64,000 nucleotides of DNA from Trebouxia sp. TZW2008 (GCA_002118135.1 BDIU01000527.1:41708-105707); one strand, 5' to 3'. Positions 21,801 through 35,300 are shown, counted from the first letter of the stretch. Notes: generated from the letters alone by a model not told the origin. Program-made: numbers and translations.

Positions 21801-24800
21801 AGCTGCTGTCAGCAGGCCACGCCGCACAACCAGACCACCAAGCAAGCTGAATCAGATGTCTGCAACTCCGCTCACTGTCAATGCCGATCTTTCTGATACA
21901 GCTGGTCCTGTAGCTGCTGATGCGGTCTCAGCCAGAGGCATGCTGACACGCCGGCAGTCAAGGGCCTTCAGCAACAATCCTGAGAAGTCAGCACAGACAC
22001 AGGACATTTCTGAGGGCTCTCAGTCAAGGGCAGTGCTCAACAGCCCTGCCAATGGCTCTGTTGCTGATGCTCAACCCAGGGCACAACCCACCAATGCTCC
22101 TGCCCCAGGTGCTCAGCCAAGCGCGGACCCTGTCAATGCCCCTGTTGCTGCTGATGACCTCAGGGCTGGTCCTGCCAATGCCGCTGCCTCAGCAGCTCAC
22201 ACAAGGGCAGACCCGGGCAATGGCCCTACCACAGGTGCTGCATTCAATGCTGAGCCAATGGCGGCTCCTGGTGATGGTCCTGCCCCAGACACTCAGCCAA
22301 GGGCTGGTCCTGCCCACGCCCCTGCCTCAGCAGCTCAACCAAGGGCAGGCCCTGGCAATTGCCCTGACATAGGTGTTACCTTGGATGCTGAGCCAGGGGG
22401 GGTCCCTGGTGCTGTTCCTGCCCCAGCCACTTCTGCACCAGCTAATGCAGGCCATGTGGCTACAACAGTGCCTGTTCAGCGCTTGGCAGCAGGGGCTGCA
22501 AGCGCTTCCCATGGCCACGGCCCCTGCCCAGGTGTCATTCTCATTCACTTTGACCACAGTGATGGTGTCTTTGTTGATGGTGTGTTTGTTGCAGCTGGTT
22601 CTTGCTTGTTTGCTGGCATGTTATGCAATGGGTGAGAGACAAGTCAAGCAGATTTATGCGCAAGGCATTTGCATCTGCATCCGACTTGAAGTAATCGTCA
22701 TCTGCAAGAGGTGAAGGAGTTATTGCAAGTAACGCAGTAATAGTAGTAGACTTGAGCTTGTGCTCATTTTGAAAATTTAGTGCTGGCCCAGCAGATGCTT
22801 TTCCAACACCAAACAGCAGACAGACAATAATTTTGCTGCAGGAGCACAAGCAAGGCGTCAGGCTGATGGTGTCCAAGGTCAAGCCCACGGCGCAGTAGCA
22901 CAACAGCGCCCGGCCGTGCCTTCTGACCGCTTAGACATTGACGCTGAACTGGCAAGCATCCGCAGACAGATGGCAGCTGCAGTGCCCAATATCCCAGACC
23001 CAATCAACCGTGCAGCACTCATGAAGCTGCACAACATGTTGCCAAGGCGTTCTGGTGCAGCCCCAGCCATGGTCATGAACCCTAGCCCTGACGAAGAAGA
23101 GGGCGACTCAGAGCTGAGTTCTTCACAGTCCGAAGCAGACTCTGAGTCAGACTCTGAGTCAGGATTCGAGTCTAAGTCAGATCCTGACTCTAAGGGGTCG
23201 GACTGGACGCCCAATGCCACAGCTGGCCTTTGCACACATTCACAGACCTCTGCTGCGCTGTCAGCTCCCAGCAGGGCACAACAGGCAGCTTCAGACGCAC
23301 ACTCTCACGGCAGAACCCAGCCCAGAAATGCCTCAACCCCCCAGGGTAGAAGACTGCAACCCCCGCAGAGCCCAGCATTGCCTAGTCAGGCTATGAGATC
23401 AGCAAGTCAACTGCATGCAGCCCCTTCCTCTTCTCCAGCATTGCCTCAACAGGCAACACGGTCAGCTGCAAGGCAAGCAGCAGCCTTCCTGAAAGGCAAG
23501 GGCATAGCTTCTTCTTCAGCAGCCAATCAGGCACAAACCTCACAGCCTGAACATGCAGCTAGACCATCACCACAGCAAGCAGCAGCTTTGTCAAAGGGCA
23601 AAGGCATAGCATCAGCATCAATGGCTGACCAAATTTCTCTTGAACTGCCCAAGCAGGCAGCTGCTGCTGCCCCTGTTGGCGCTGTTGTGACCACAGGCTG
23701 GCATCGCATCAGTGCCAGCTTTGGTAACTCATTGGCCTTGCCTGATCAGGCTGCTGCGCAGAGCCCTGCCTTGACGGATGACAAGAAGAGGAAGGGGCCT
23801 GCAGGGCCCAAGCCTGGTAAGTTGCCGTCATGCATAAGTGTGACATGCTAGCATCAGCAGATCCTTGAATGTGCATGTGCTGCGCATTGTGTACAGACCC
23901 GGCGTGTTGGACAGTCCAGCCACAGATGCCAATGCATGCATGTAGCACTGCAGCATAGGCATTGCAAACCCCCTGTAGTCTATGGCAGATTACTGCACCA
24001 GCAGGATACACGTCAAGCCATATGTCACAAACCATTTGTTTGCTGCAAAAGAATGTCTTCGGTAATCATGCAGGTTTGTGACATGAATCAGCACTCTGTG
24101 CACACTTTGCTGCACTGAATATGCATCAGCTTCCTTGAGTGTATGACTTGCCCAGATTGATGATGTGCAATGCAGGTATGAGCACACAAAGCAAGCAGCC
24201 AAGCAAGCGCCAGAAGCAAGGTGAATCAGGCACAAATGGAACCATGCTTGACCCTGTCGTCAGGGTTGCTACAAACGGCCCTATGGCAGTCGCCACCAGC
24301 TCTGCTGGCGCTGCACACAACGGCTCTGGCCGCAGGGCAGCAGCAAATGCTCTTGAGGTGCCCCATCAACCCCTCAGGCAGACCGCTCTCAGCCCCTCAA
24401 AGGCTTCCCTCAAGCCCCAATCAGTCATGCATGGTCCCAGGGCTGGTAGGAGCAGGCCTTTCAGGAATGCTACTGGCCCTGGGACTGTTGCAAACAGCCC
24501 TGCAGCTGCTGCAAATGGCCCCCGCGCTGCTGCAGATGGCCCTGCACCATCTGCCAATGGCCCTGCTGAGCTGTCATTGGCATTGATAGTCAGGCCTGAA
24601 GATGTCAACAGCGGCCCCTCCAGCTCTGGGGCTGTGCCACGCACCTCTCATCCAGCAGCAGCAGCAGCAGCATCAGCAGCTGACACAGGTGCCCTTGCCC
24701 TTTATCCAGCTGGGGCAAATGCCCTGGCTGTTGTGCCCAGAGCTGAAGGGCCTCCTGCACATCCTTGGGCAGAGTGTGGCGACCTGTGCGTGGCTGAGAT

Positions 24801-26201
24801 GATGCCTAAAATGATCATGCAGACTGAATCCTTCAGGGTACGTGTGCACTTGCATATGCTTCAGGGTTCCAGAATGTCTGCTAGTTGAGGACTGAGTGAT
24901 CATGCAATTTACGCCCGACAAAGGTCATCATCAACACCATGTGCCAAACGTAAATTGCCACACTCATTTGACACTGCAGATTTCATTTCCTTACTTGTGT
25001 GCATCCCCAGCAAGCCAAACATTTGGTCAAACGTCATGCTGCGCTAATTATTGCATATTGTCAGTATTGCACAGCTTAGCATTCCCAGCAGCCAGTCCAA
25101 GCTCAGTCTCAGCAGAGTTGGGCGATGTCTTGTCAGGAATTTGCTCGTTGCATACGCTAGCCTGACTGTCTCTTACAATCCTGCATGCTGTTTAGGTGTT
25201 CAGGCGTTCCAACCCTGATGGGTATGAGGTGTGCTGTCTGGTCCCTGGTTGCAGTGTTGATGATATCAGGTGATCACCTCTAATGACTGTCTTGGTGTCC
25301 AGAAGCTCTAGCTGCTGTGCCCTTGCAAACTCATTCAATAGACTGCAGTATGCATTGCTGCAAGCATCCACACAGTGTATGTTGCATTGCTGCTCAGCAT
25401 GAGTTTTGTATGAATCATGCTGTCAACCTGAATGAAGGCAGCCTTGTCAACCAAGCCACTCCAGAGTCTTATCCCCGCCATATCATCGGTGCACAAGACA
25501 TGCGCATGCATACCTCATTGCACTCTTGACATCCTTGCTGATGCCCTGATCACACATCTGTGCGTGTTGCAGGGTCAATGCTACAGATGAAGGTAGCCTT
25601 GAAATCCAAGCCTTGTTCCCGCCATGTCTTTGATGCGCAAGACAGGCACATGCATCGTTCACCTGCAGCCTTGACATGTATCTCATGCCTAATCAGACAT
25701 CTGTGCGGCTTGCAGGGTCAATGCTACAGTTAAAGCTAGCCTTGATGTTCAGGCCGTTCCAAGGCCGTAACCCTTGTGTGCACAAGACATGCGCATGCAT
25801 CCTTCATCTGCAGTCTTGACATCTATACTTATGCCCTAACCATACATCTGTGCAACATGCAGGGTCAGTGCTATAGATGAATGCAGCCTTGACATCCAAG
25901 CCACTTCAAAGTCCTACCCCCGCCCATATCATCGGTGCACTAGACATGCGCATGCATCCCTCATCTGCACTTTTGACGTCTATACATACCCTAGCCACAG
26001 ATCTGTGCAACATGCAGGGTCAGTGCTACAGAGGAAGGTAGCCTTGACATTCAGGCCATCCCAAAGTCTTACTCCCGTCATATCTTTGGGGCACAGGACA
26101 GGCACATACGCGTCCAGCTGCAAGGACGCATCAGCACTGGATCAATCCGTAGCAAAATCAGTGAGCATGGCCAGCTATATGTGTTTGTGCCATCTGCTTG
26201 A
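18846..26201 (+). CDS. Large Ala/Ser/Pro-rich nuclear-type protein with Tudor-like and C-terminal HSP20-like domains
   Basis: Eight exons: 18846-20273, 20484-20628, 21199-21339, 21722-22531, 22842-23816, 24176-24837, 25196-25269 and 26018-26201. All junctions are GT-AG with agreeing phases, giving 1472 residues if the ATG at 18846 is used; the open frame reaches upstream without an ATG, so a 5' exon is possible. Exons 1-2 encode a Tudor-like module at ~450-500: AIEIWWSEDKAYYPGVVKSF, then HGVWYEDGMKDKEDLS. The middle is low complexity: ~36-residue repeats containing AAQKQLA, Ala/Pro repeats in exon 4, and an acidic Ser/Asp/Glu tract in exon 5 (DEEEGDSELSSS). The last 86 residues match an alpha-crystallin/HSP20-like fold: DGYEVCCLVPGCSVDDIRVS, EEGSLDIQA, ISEHGQLYVFVP. 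I infer a chromatin-associated scaffold with a chaperone-like interaction domain. Confidence 0.75.
25415..26115 (+). repeat. Five tandem copies (143-155 bp) of the start of the last exon of the Tudor/HSP20 gene
   Basis: The acceptor plus the sequence coding VSATEEGSLDIQA recurs with starts near 25422, 25573, 25716, 25863 and 26018. Only the last copy runs intact to the HSP20-like end. Copy 1 has lost the AG acceptor; copy 2 has an ~11-base deletion and a frameshift; copy 3 has an in-frame stop after PRP; copy 4 has a one-base insertion. Three decayed copies still have a usable TGCAG acceptor. Confidence 0.88.
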
Positions 26202-27333
26202 GTTTGTGTCCAAGTATCAATAGTTGCTAGCTGTGTTCAACAGGCATTCAACAACACGCATTCACTATGTGTTGCAGTTTGAAAGCAGTAGCTCCTGCAA
26301 TGATTGCAATCCATGTCTCAGTAACAATGGCCTCCAGTATTGTTTACTGTCATAGGGTCACAGCAGGTGGTCGTACAGACATATTTCTCTCTTGTCAAGT
26401 CACTGCCACAACAGAACAAGGCCACACCAACTTGGCTGTTCAGGACAAGGAAGGTTGTGGTTAGGAATTGCACCTTGCCTTGCAAAGATTGCTTCAGGAC
26501 TTTCTCATCACGATGGTTTGACACAGCTGGCTCTGTGCTGTTGCAGTTCAAAGCTTTGTATGAAGCCTCTGCATGAGGTTGTCACTGAACACGGTTGCGA
26601 CAATTTCTTCTGCAAGCTTTGAAAATTTATCAACCTACAATATTCCGCTTTGCGCCCTATTTTCACGTTTGCCTGACTCTACAGTAAGTGTTGCACATTG
26701 ACGCAGATTTTTGAAGCCAACTGTCTGATCCTGCTAGTGATATCAACATGATCATGACCTTTGCCTCATTCCTGCATGCATCTGATGAGCTCCTCTGCTG
26801 CATTAATTGTCAAAGGTAGTGATGGTCAAGACTCCCTGACAGACTCTGAGGCCGCCTGAATCAGAGCGAGATTGCTGAATGCAACTGAAAAAGCTGCGCG
26901 CAACTTAGTCCAGACGACATGGAATCATCGAAATGTAGGCCTTGTTGAGTGCAACTACCGGGGCAGGCGAAAAGGTGCGCGCAGGCAGTTGCTAGATGAC
27001 TAAAAGGCCCTCTTGCATGCATTGCAACGACCCAGCTAGCTTCGCGGTCAAGCTAACTGACTTTTGCTCGCCGAAAGCTCGGCCGTGTCTCCACAAAACA
27101 CGGTGCATATTCGGCAGTGCAAGCATCAATCCGAGGTTTATCGTGCCTGAGACGCCTAAGCGTGTTTAACGCCTCGATAGGTCAACGCAGGTTGCTTCGC
27201 AGCGGGTTGCATTTTCGTTTCTTTTTCGTTGCCGCATGCTGGTTGTAGCTGAGAAAGCAGTAGCGTTTTGCACGACAGTCAAACAAGCTCTTACTTTGGA
27301 CGTCTAATCAGCAACTTCAGGTGCCTCGCAGTG
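26202..27333. other. Intergenic region between the Tudor/HSP20 and DUF726 genes
   Basis: Contains the 3' UTR of the upstream gene and the promoter of the DUF726 gene. Short frames near 26270-26620 show no domain. The last ~400 bases are richer in CG dinucleotides, consistent with a promoter. Confidence 0.4.
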
Positions 27334-30300
27334 ATGGATCTTGATCCAGAGCAAAATGAGGCGGCAGCAGCTTTGTTTACCATCGCTCTTCATGCCAGCC
27401 AGGTACAGATCAAGGTCGAATGTGTGCAAATGCTTCTCACGACAAGATTATTGGCAAATTCTGTTACACTCGGCTGCAGTGCCAGACTGGCCACTCTTTA
27501 GCTGACAGCAAAACTCCTGCAAAATGCATTTAATTCATCTGCAGGTTGAGGCTGGTGCAGCTGGAATGATCCAGACTGACACACCTTGGGGGTGAGTAGG
27601 TGCCATAACATACTAGCACTCAAAGCATTTATTTGCACTTACGCCCCAACATCATCCTGAAGCAACTGCATGCAAGCCATGGGCATCATGTCTGCAAACC
27701 CACATGGAGATATGCACCGACAAGCTCAAAAGCTGCGGGTTGTGCACAGCTGAATGTCTTTTGAGAGAGCAAGCCAAAACTTCACATCTGTGTTCCTGCA
27801 GAGAACCACAGGGTCCTGCACAGCAGGACTTCTTGCAAGAGAGCAAACCAAAGCTTGACGATTCTGCCTGGGATGCCTATTGGGGTTGGGATTGTGCCGG
27901 GCCAGGAGGGCTTTGTGATCGAGTTTATCGACATCTCAAGATCCCTGAGGGTAAGAATGCTCAAAAGCAAGCACCTGCTGATCAGTGCGCTGTGAGCAAA
28001 ATGAGGTTATCGACATCTCAAGGTCCCTGCTAATCAAACCGCTCAAACCAAACGAAAGCATACCAATCAGTGCATTGCTGGTACGCTGTAAGCAACAAGA
28101 CATCAAGCAGTCAAGCACGTCAAGACCACTTATACTATGCCTAGTATTGATTGCTGCCGAGGCCATCCCAATTCTGAGTCAGCTGCTGTATCAATGCTCA
28201 GGGTGTAGCATTCGGGGTGTTTTTCACCATGTATGATGAAAGTTGTGTTTGCATCAGAGAGTGGTCTTTGTGGGCATTTGGGTGTCAGTCCTCATTAGGG
28301 TTGGGTACCCAGAGCATCATAGGTACAACCAGTGCTGTTCCTACGCCCATGTAGCACACCCACTTGCTGTTGATGCAGAGAGCCAGTGCAGCAAAGTTTA
28401 GATGCCTCAAAGCTTGCCAGCTCAGGCTTGCAAGCCTAAAGCAAATTTCTTTCTTCCTTGCAATCTCAGTCTACCTGTACAGACACTTTTGTGTTGCAGG
28501 CAAGTGGTCAGCACTGAAGCATCTCCCCACAACAAGCTCCCAGGCCTCTGCAAGTTCCTCCCAGGCTGATCAGATCAAGCAGAACAGGCTGAGGCTGGAC
28601 AAGGCATTAGCACCCCTCCCTGAACCTGAGGTGGGTGCCCACTACATGATGACAACACTGTTTTCGCCCCTTTCTTGGAATGCGCTCTATGTCAATCAGT
28701 CTTGCAATGATGATGAATGTGTGAGCCACCCATCATCGGAGTGAACACTGCAGTATGCGCTGTATGTGATCATCTCCCACTGAAGGCTGCAAGCACTTCT
28801 CAATCACTCGTGATGGATGCTAAAGCATGCTGACACCTTGTGATGACTCATCATGTTCGCTGTTCATGACGCTGTTGTCAAGCTGACATTCAGGTAGTGA
28901 CAGCCAGGGAAGTGGCAGCAGCAGCAGAGCAGGTGGCACAGACGCAGCCCACCGCTGATCAGTTTGCCAGCCAGGCGGGGGTAGATGATGAGAAGGACGA
29001 AGACCTGGTGCGAGACCTCAATAGAGTGCGATCCCAAAAGGGCGCTGCCATTGAACATCAAGCCGGGGCTGGTCAAAGTGAGCTTTTCACACTTGGTCCA
29101 TTTGTTTGCTTGCTAGTTGGTTGACTGTTTGTGTGTCTGTTTTGTGACCTTAACTGAATGCAAACCCAAAAAGGCGCTGCCAGTGAACAGCAAGCTGAAG
29201 ATGGTCAAATTGATAATCCAACTCACTGTTGCTGCATTACTGAACTGTTTGGGAAGGCAAAAAAACCTTTTGGGAAACTTTTTGCCATGAGGCATCACTA
29301 CTAAACTCTGTGTGAGCGAAAGCAGCCCAGAAATTGGATGTTGCTCCATAAGCAGCAGCCATGGTTATGGCAACAGCCTCAGACATTCTGGCTTGCTGTC
29401 AGCTGGACTGTGTCTGCAGGAGGCAACAACAGCTTGCCTGGTCAGTAGCGCCGGCATCCCTCTGAAGCAGTATTGGCTGCTCACTGAGGTCTTCATGGGA
29501 AACTAGCATGCTGCTGTATAGCTTTCTCAGAAGGCATTGTTTCTCATTCTATGTTTTCATGCATTCTAAACGTATGCCAGGCAGGCTCAGCAGGCCCAGC
29601 TAGGTACAGCTAGCAAATGTCTCCAACCAGTTTGGTCCTGTGCCATCCTAAACCTAGTAAACTGTGCATGAAAGGAGGTGAGAATCCTGTAAAGGAGGAT
29701 TCAGCTGCTCTGCCAGCACAGACATGCCACAGACAGGTCTGGTGCAAAGCAGCCCAAATGCCTATGCACTCTCAACTAGATGTTTCACCAAGTTGGGGGT
29801 GTATAAGCATTTGGCTTGCTTTGCACCAGACCTGTCAGTCTTGCTATCTCCAGCATCACATCTAGTCAGAGACCGCTTGCGACCTCCAAGTCTTGCAGGA
29901 ACTGCCAAGGGCAGCCTTGCTGTGGCCAACACTGTTGTCCTGAAAATCAGTTGTTCAGCAATGCGAATAGCTATTGCAATTGCCAGAGCGCAAAGCAGCG
30001 GCAATACTTGCCTGCAACTCGACCGCAAGAAACAGCCCATTGCGACTGCAGGCAAGAGCCATTTCCATGAGCTGCATGTCTCCAGTCTGATGATGCGCAA
30101 GCCCAGCCAGGTACACCACATACTTCACTACACACGCTGCACTCAGAAGCACCTTGAACAACATTTCATAGTGGCTGCAGGCAAGAGGCCTTTACTAGCA
30201 ACACTGGAGTTGCATGTCTCCAGTCTGCCTGTGATGCACAAGCCCAGCCAGATGCCTCCCTACACAAGCTGCTTTTTTTGAGTGGTTCAAACACACAGTT

Positions 30301-32274
30301 CCTTGTGGTTGCAGACAAGAAGCCATTGCTGAAGACACTGAATGAGATGCATGTCTCAAGTCTTACTAGTGATGCACAAGCCCAGCCACACTACAGATGT
30401 TCCTTCGCATATCCTGCACTGGAACAAAGGCGTGTTTTTGTATTTACAGGCAAGAAGCCATTGTTAGAAACACTGGACGAGCTGCATGTCTCCAGTCTGT
30501 CTGATCATACACAAGCTCAACCGGACACTCCAGACGCCTCGTTGCATGAGTTGCACTCAAAAGTGGCTGAACCTCAAAAGCCAGCTCAACTCGGGCACAG
30601 CTCAGATGATGCCAGATCAGCGTCAGATCACACAGCCTCAGCGCCACCGCCAGCTCTGTCTGCCACAGCTGTGGCGGCCCTGACACAGCTGTTGCATGCG
30701 TGCTTGGCGCAACAGGCCATGCCCACACTGCAGGACATTATGAAGGACAGGCAGGAGAAGCTTGAGTCATCAGGTGCAGTAACCACTCTTTGTAATGAAT
30801 GCTCTGATTCCTAAAGAAAGTTGTGCTGACGTCACACTGTGCTTTCTGCCATTGCAGTCAGAACACAGTGGTTGTTGTCCAATGACATTGTTGTTACGTC
30901 AAGGTTGTCTTGACATCCAACGTCCTTACAAGAAGAAGATACTGTACAGCAGCTAGCCACCAACTTAGATTGTTGTCAGGTGCAACTTGCGTAGTGGATA
31001 CATTGCTGTGAAGCTGTACATGCATACATTGCTGCAACACTGCACCAGTCCTTGGGTATCAGTCTGATCATTCTGACCAGTGCTAAGCTCATTGCTGTCA
31101 ACCAACCCAGTAGACACTGTTGTGCAGATGAGCAGTCAAAAGTGACAGGCACAGAGGCGCCCGCCTCAGCAGCAGGGACCACAGGTTTCACTCCGCAAGC
31201 TGACACATCAGAAAACCAAAGCCTGGCTCGGCAAGTGGAAGTGAGGTGGTATGATGCACGGGCCAGAACTGCCCTGAAGAAAGTGGCCCTTTGGACCAAT
31301 GTGCCCTGGACCAAGGTGGCCACATTTGAGTGCCTGGCAGCAGAGCAAGCTCAGGTGAGCTATGCAAAGCCCACCTTCTTCCTTTTCACCCTCCCTCGTT
31401 TCCTGCTTCAATCTCCAAGGTGAGCCATCAGCTCCCCTTCTCCCTCCTCAGCCCTCTCCCCTCAAACCCCCTGCCTTCCCCTCCAAGCTCTCCCTCCCCA
31501 ACCCCCTCTAGGTCTCTCCCCCTCCTACCACCCCTTCCCACACTGCCCTCCCAAACTCACCTAATCCCTCCTCCCTCCCCTGCCATAGCCCACCCTTTCC
31601 GTGTGCGCGCATCTTCAAGCCTTTCCATTGCTTCATTGAGGCTCATATACAATCAATGCAACGTCGACGTTAATCAGTGTTTGTTGATGCTTTCAATGCA
31701 ATGTTCATATCACAGAGGCCCAAACTTCTGTTATATTTTGTCCTACAATCACCTTTCAACCCTTATCTGAGGGCATTGCAACCAAACAAAGTCAGGCGAC
31801 TTTTGGTGCAGCATCAGATCCTGAATTTGTGACCCCTCAAAGACGTGGTCATCTGTGTTGAGCACCTTGCATCATGACTTCGCCTTTGGGTGTTTACAAG
31901 TTCAGGATGTATTGTTGCCCAAGAAGTGGTGTATTGCCAGCAGCAGACAGGTTAGAACATGATTCAACAACCAGATGACCAACGAATGATGAGATGCACC
32001 CATCTTCATCTAATGCCTGCATTGAAAACGGCCATGCCTGCTTGAAAGCAAGAAGAGCTGCAGCGCCACGTCATCAGAGGCCTACGTTTTCACTTGTTTA
32101 ACTCAGCCTTGCATGGTCTCTTCCTCAAAGCAAAAGCTGACAAGCTTCCTGTGGTTGCCAACTGCCAACCCCCTATGCTGTCAAGGCAGCAACTTCAACA
32201 AGGCATTCCTTGCCCTCTCTAGGACTGTTACTCAGTGAGATGAAGCAACTCAGTACTCGGTTCATTCAAATGAA

Positions 32275-32350
<76 letters not shown>

Positions 32351-35300
32351 TGAGGCAGCCTGCATGCAACACTTGCAGGATTGCAGTTGAATGTGTTGCA
32401 AGTGCAGCGTGGCTTCCGTGTGCTTCGGTGGTGCAAAATATGACAACGTCTTCTCCGCCTCAGTACGTGGCAACAATGCTGCATGCGAATGCCTGCAGCT
32501 TTCAACACGGCAAGCGCTCAGCACCTGCTGCTATATGGCTATACAAACACCAAGGCAAAGTGTGCACACTAGACACTCTCCATGGCGTTAGGACGCATTG
32601 TTGCATCAACCTGCAGCCACTGCTGACTGTGGCATTGCAGAGGTCATCCTGATGCAATTGTGCCCACTAGCGTATCTCAGCTGGTCAATGCAAAGATATA
32701 GCTGAGCCTTTACTTGCAGATGCGTTGTGGCAGGTGTGTTACGTGCAGCATGGTTTGTGTCTGCCGCAGCTTCGCAAGCCTGGCAAAGTGTTTCTGCCAG
32801 ACGGCAACAATGCTGCATCTGCATGCCTGCAGCTTTCAACGCTGCAAGCGCCTAGTACCTGCTGTTCACTGTTTCTGAGTCTGAGCCTAACAAGGCAAAG
32901 CAGTAGACACAGCAGCCAGTTGACAGGACATATGGTTGCACTTTTGCAACTTTTTGCTGGCACCGCTGACTATTGCATCGTGAGGCTCATCCTGATGCAT
33001 TTGTGCACACTATTATATCTATGTCAGCTGGTCAATGCAAAGACACTGCTGCCTTTTGTCCGCTTGCAGGTGTATAGTGGATGGTGTTGCATCTGCAGCG
33101 TGGCTCACGTCTGCTTCCTTGATTCAAAACAATGGCAATGTGATCTTGCCCAAACTAGCAGATAACGTCAGTGCTGCATGTGGACGCCTACAGCTACCAG
33201 CGCTGCAAGCGCCTAGTACCTGCGGCTCACTCTTTCAGACCTCAACATGGCAAAGCATTACACAAAACAGCCAGTTGACAGCACATTTGGATGGACCTTT
33301 GCAATGCGGTGCTGGCACTGCAGACTGTTGCATTGGGAGGCTCATCCTGATGCCGCTGTACACACTCACATACTTTGACTGGTCAACGCAAAGATGCAGC
33401 TGACTTTTACTTGCAGATGTAGAGTGGCAGATGTTGCATTGGCAGCAGGGCTCGCGCCTCTTTTTTTGGTGCAAAGCAATGGCGATGTGGTCTTGCACAA
33501 ATCAACAGATGGCATCAGTGCTGTGCTTGAATGCCTGCAGCTTTCAACGCTGCAACTGCCCAGCACTAGCTATTCATATGTTGAGACTGCAGCAAGGCAA
33601 AGTGTGCACCCACAATAACCAGTCTCCACGACATTGGACTGCGTGCCGGTATTGCTGTGCTGAACTGTTGCCTGGCAAGACTCACTCTGATGCAGTTGTG
33701 CGCACTGATGTATCATCGTGGACCTGTCAAGACCGTGAGTCAGCTGACTTGATCACGAGGGTCCATCAATATGCACAATTCTTTCATCAGGAGTCTTGCA
33801 ATGCAAATAATTGCAGAGTCAGCACAGTGATGCAAGAATGTATCAATTCTCTCATTGCTCTCAGCCAGCAGCAGCTGCACAGCAGAAATGTGTGCAATGT
33901 GATGACACTTGCAAGCTATTACCTTCTCTAGTCAAGCGTCAAATCACAGTAGGGTCTTCAGCTTGCAATCAGCCCCTACCATGCTTCTGCTGACACAACC
34001 TCTCAGTGCACACGATGAGTAGGAGCAACCCAGGAACAAACACTGCATCCTCATGCCTTTTGAGAGCGCCACTCATGAAGGCACGCATCAGGCTGCAGCA
34101 GGATCTTCAGCTTGCGCTGTGTTTTCAACTTGCTTCTGCTGATCCAACCTCCCAGCGCAGACTGTGAGCAGGAGCAAGCCAAGAAAGTCTGCATTTGCAT
34201 GCCAGTTGTAAGCTGCGGTCCATGCTGTGATGCATCAAGCCGCAGGCGGATTTCTAGCTTCACACTTTATGTAGTCACTCACTGCGTTCTGATCCTGTTT
34301 GCAAGCTGACAATAGTTGCAGACACGCATCAGGCTGTGGGACCGTGGACTTACAGTCACCATTTGCTACCTTTTTGCTGACAGCATGGCATGCTGCGTAG
34401 CATTGACAGCATTTATCAAGACCTCTGGCTGTGTCCTGAATGGCCAGGCACAATGTGGCAGCTGCTTTACTAAATGCTCCTGACCCTCAGAAGGCTTCTG
34501 TAAAGGAAAAGCTTCAACAGTCCAAGCTGAACCGCCCGTGGTCACAAGCCTTGAAGCAGGAAGTTTCAACACCTGCCCACAGACCTTGTGGTGATGGGCG
34601 CTACAGCTCGCAAGGGGTGGAAGCATTGGTTCCAAAGGAGCCAGGGGCCCTGCAGCATTCTTTCATACATTCATGTTTATTGAATGTGCGCGCTGAACAG
34701 GCTCAGCAGGGCCAGGTGCAAATGCACTAAAGCAATCAACCAGATGGGTCCTGCGCTAATCTGACTCTGCGGAGTTGTGTTAGACACAGCTCCTTGGGGT
34801 GTGATGTTTTGTGTGGACCCAGTACTATGTATGATGGAACTCTCTCAATGCATTCTGTGAGCCATGTCTTCAAAGGGCTGCTGCTGCCATGAAAGCAAGC
34901 AAAGCAAGAGGAAGACAGTGAACATTGGGATTGTCAATTTTTTAAATTTCTGCTGTCTTCCTCTCTCTTTGCTCTCTTTCGTGCCAGCAGAGGCTGTGTC
35001 AACAACTCCAATCGCCTTCTCCTGCAAGAGTAATCTTACATGCTTGGGCCAGCCAACGAGGCTGGTTGCGTGAGGCACACAGTGATAATCTATGTATCCA
35101 TCAAATTAAGGCAGTCAATGACATGACCCCCGCCCCACCCCTTGCCAATCAGTGGTGTGATGGTGGTGGTGACATAGGTTGGCATTCATGGTGCAGGTAT
35201 CACTGGTTGACATAGAGCGCCTGCTGTCCCAAGCGTCCAATCTGTTGTGCTCAAGCGTCAAGCTGCAGCAGGATCTTTAGCTTGCAACCAAACCCTACCT

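Noticed and set aside
27802..27950. Alternative frame reading LPGMPIGVGIVPGQEGFVIE in DUF726 exon 3
   Set aside because: It looks domain-like, but the phases of exons 2 and 4 require the other frame, which gives DDSAWDAYWGWDCAGP and keeps the whole 988-codon frame open.
27334..31354. Treating the first seven DUF726 exons as a separate gene
   Set aside because: The N-terminal AAAALFTIAL and WYDARAR motifs belong to the DUF726 family, and phases run unbroken to the C-terminal hydrolase exons.
32228..32524. Minus-strand frame with a polyglutamine run
   Set aside because: The run is just the (CTG)n microsatellite read on the other strand; the rest of the frame has no domain and it lies in an intron.
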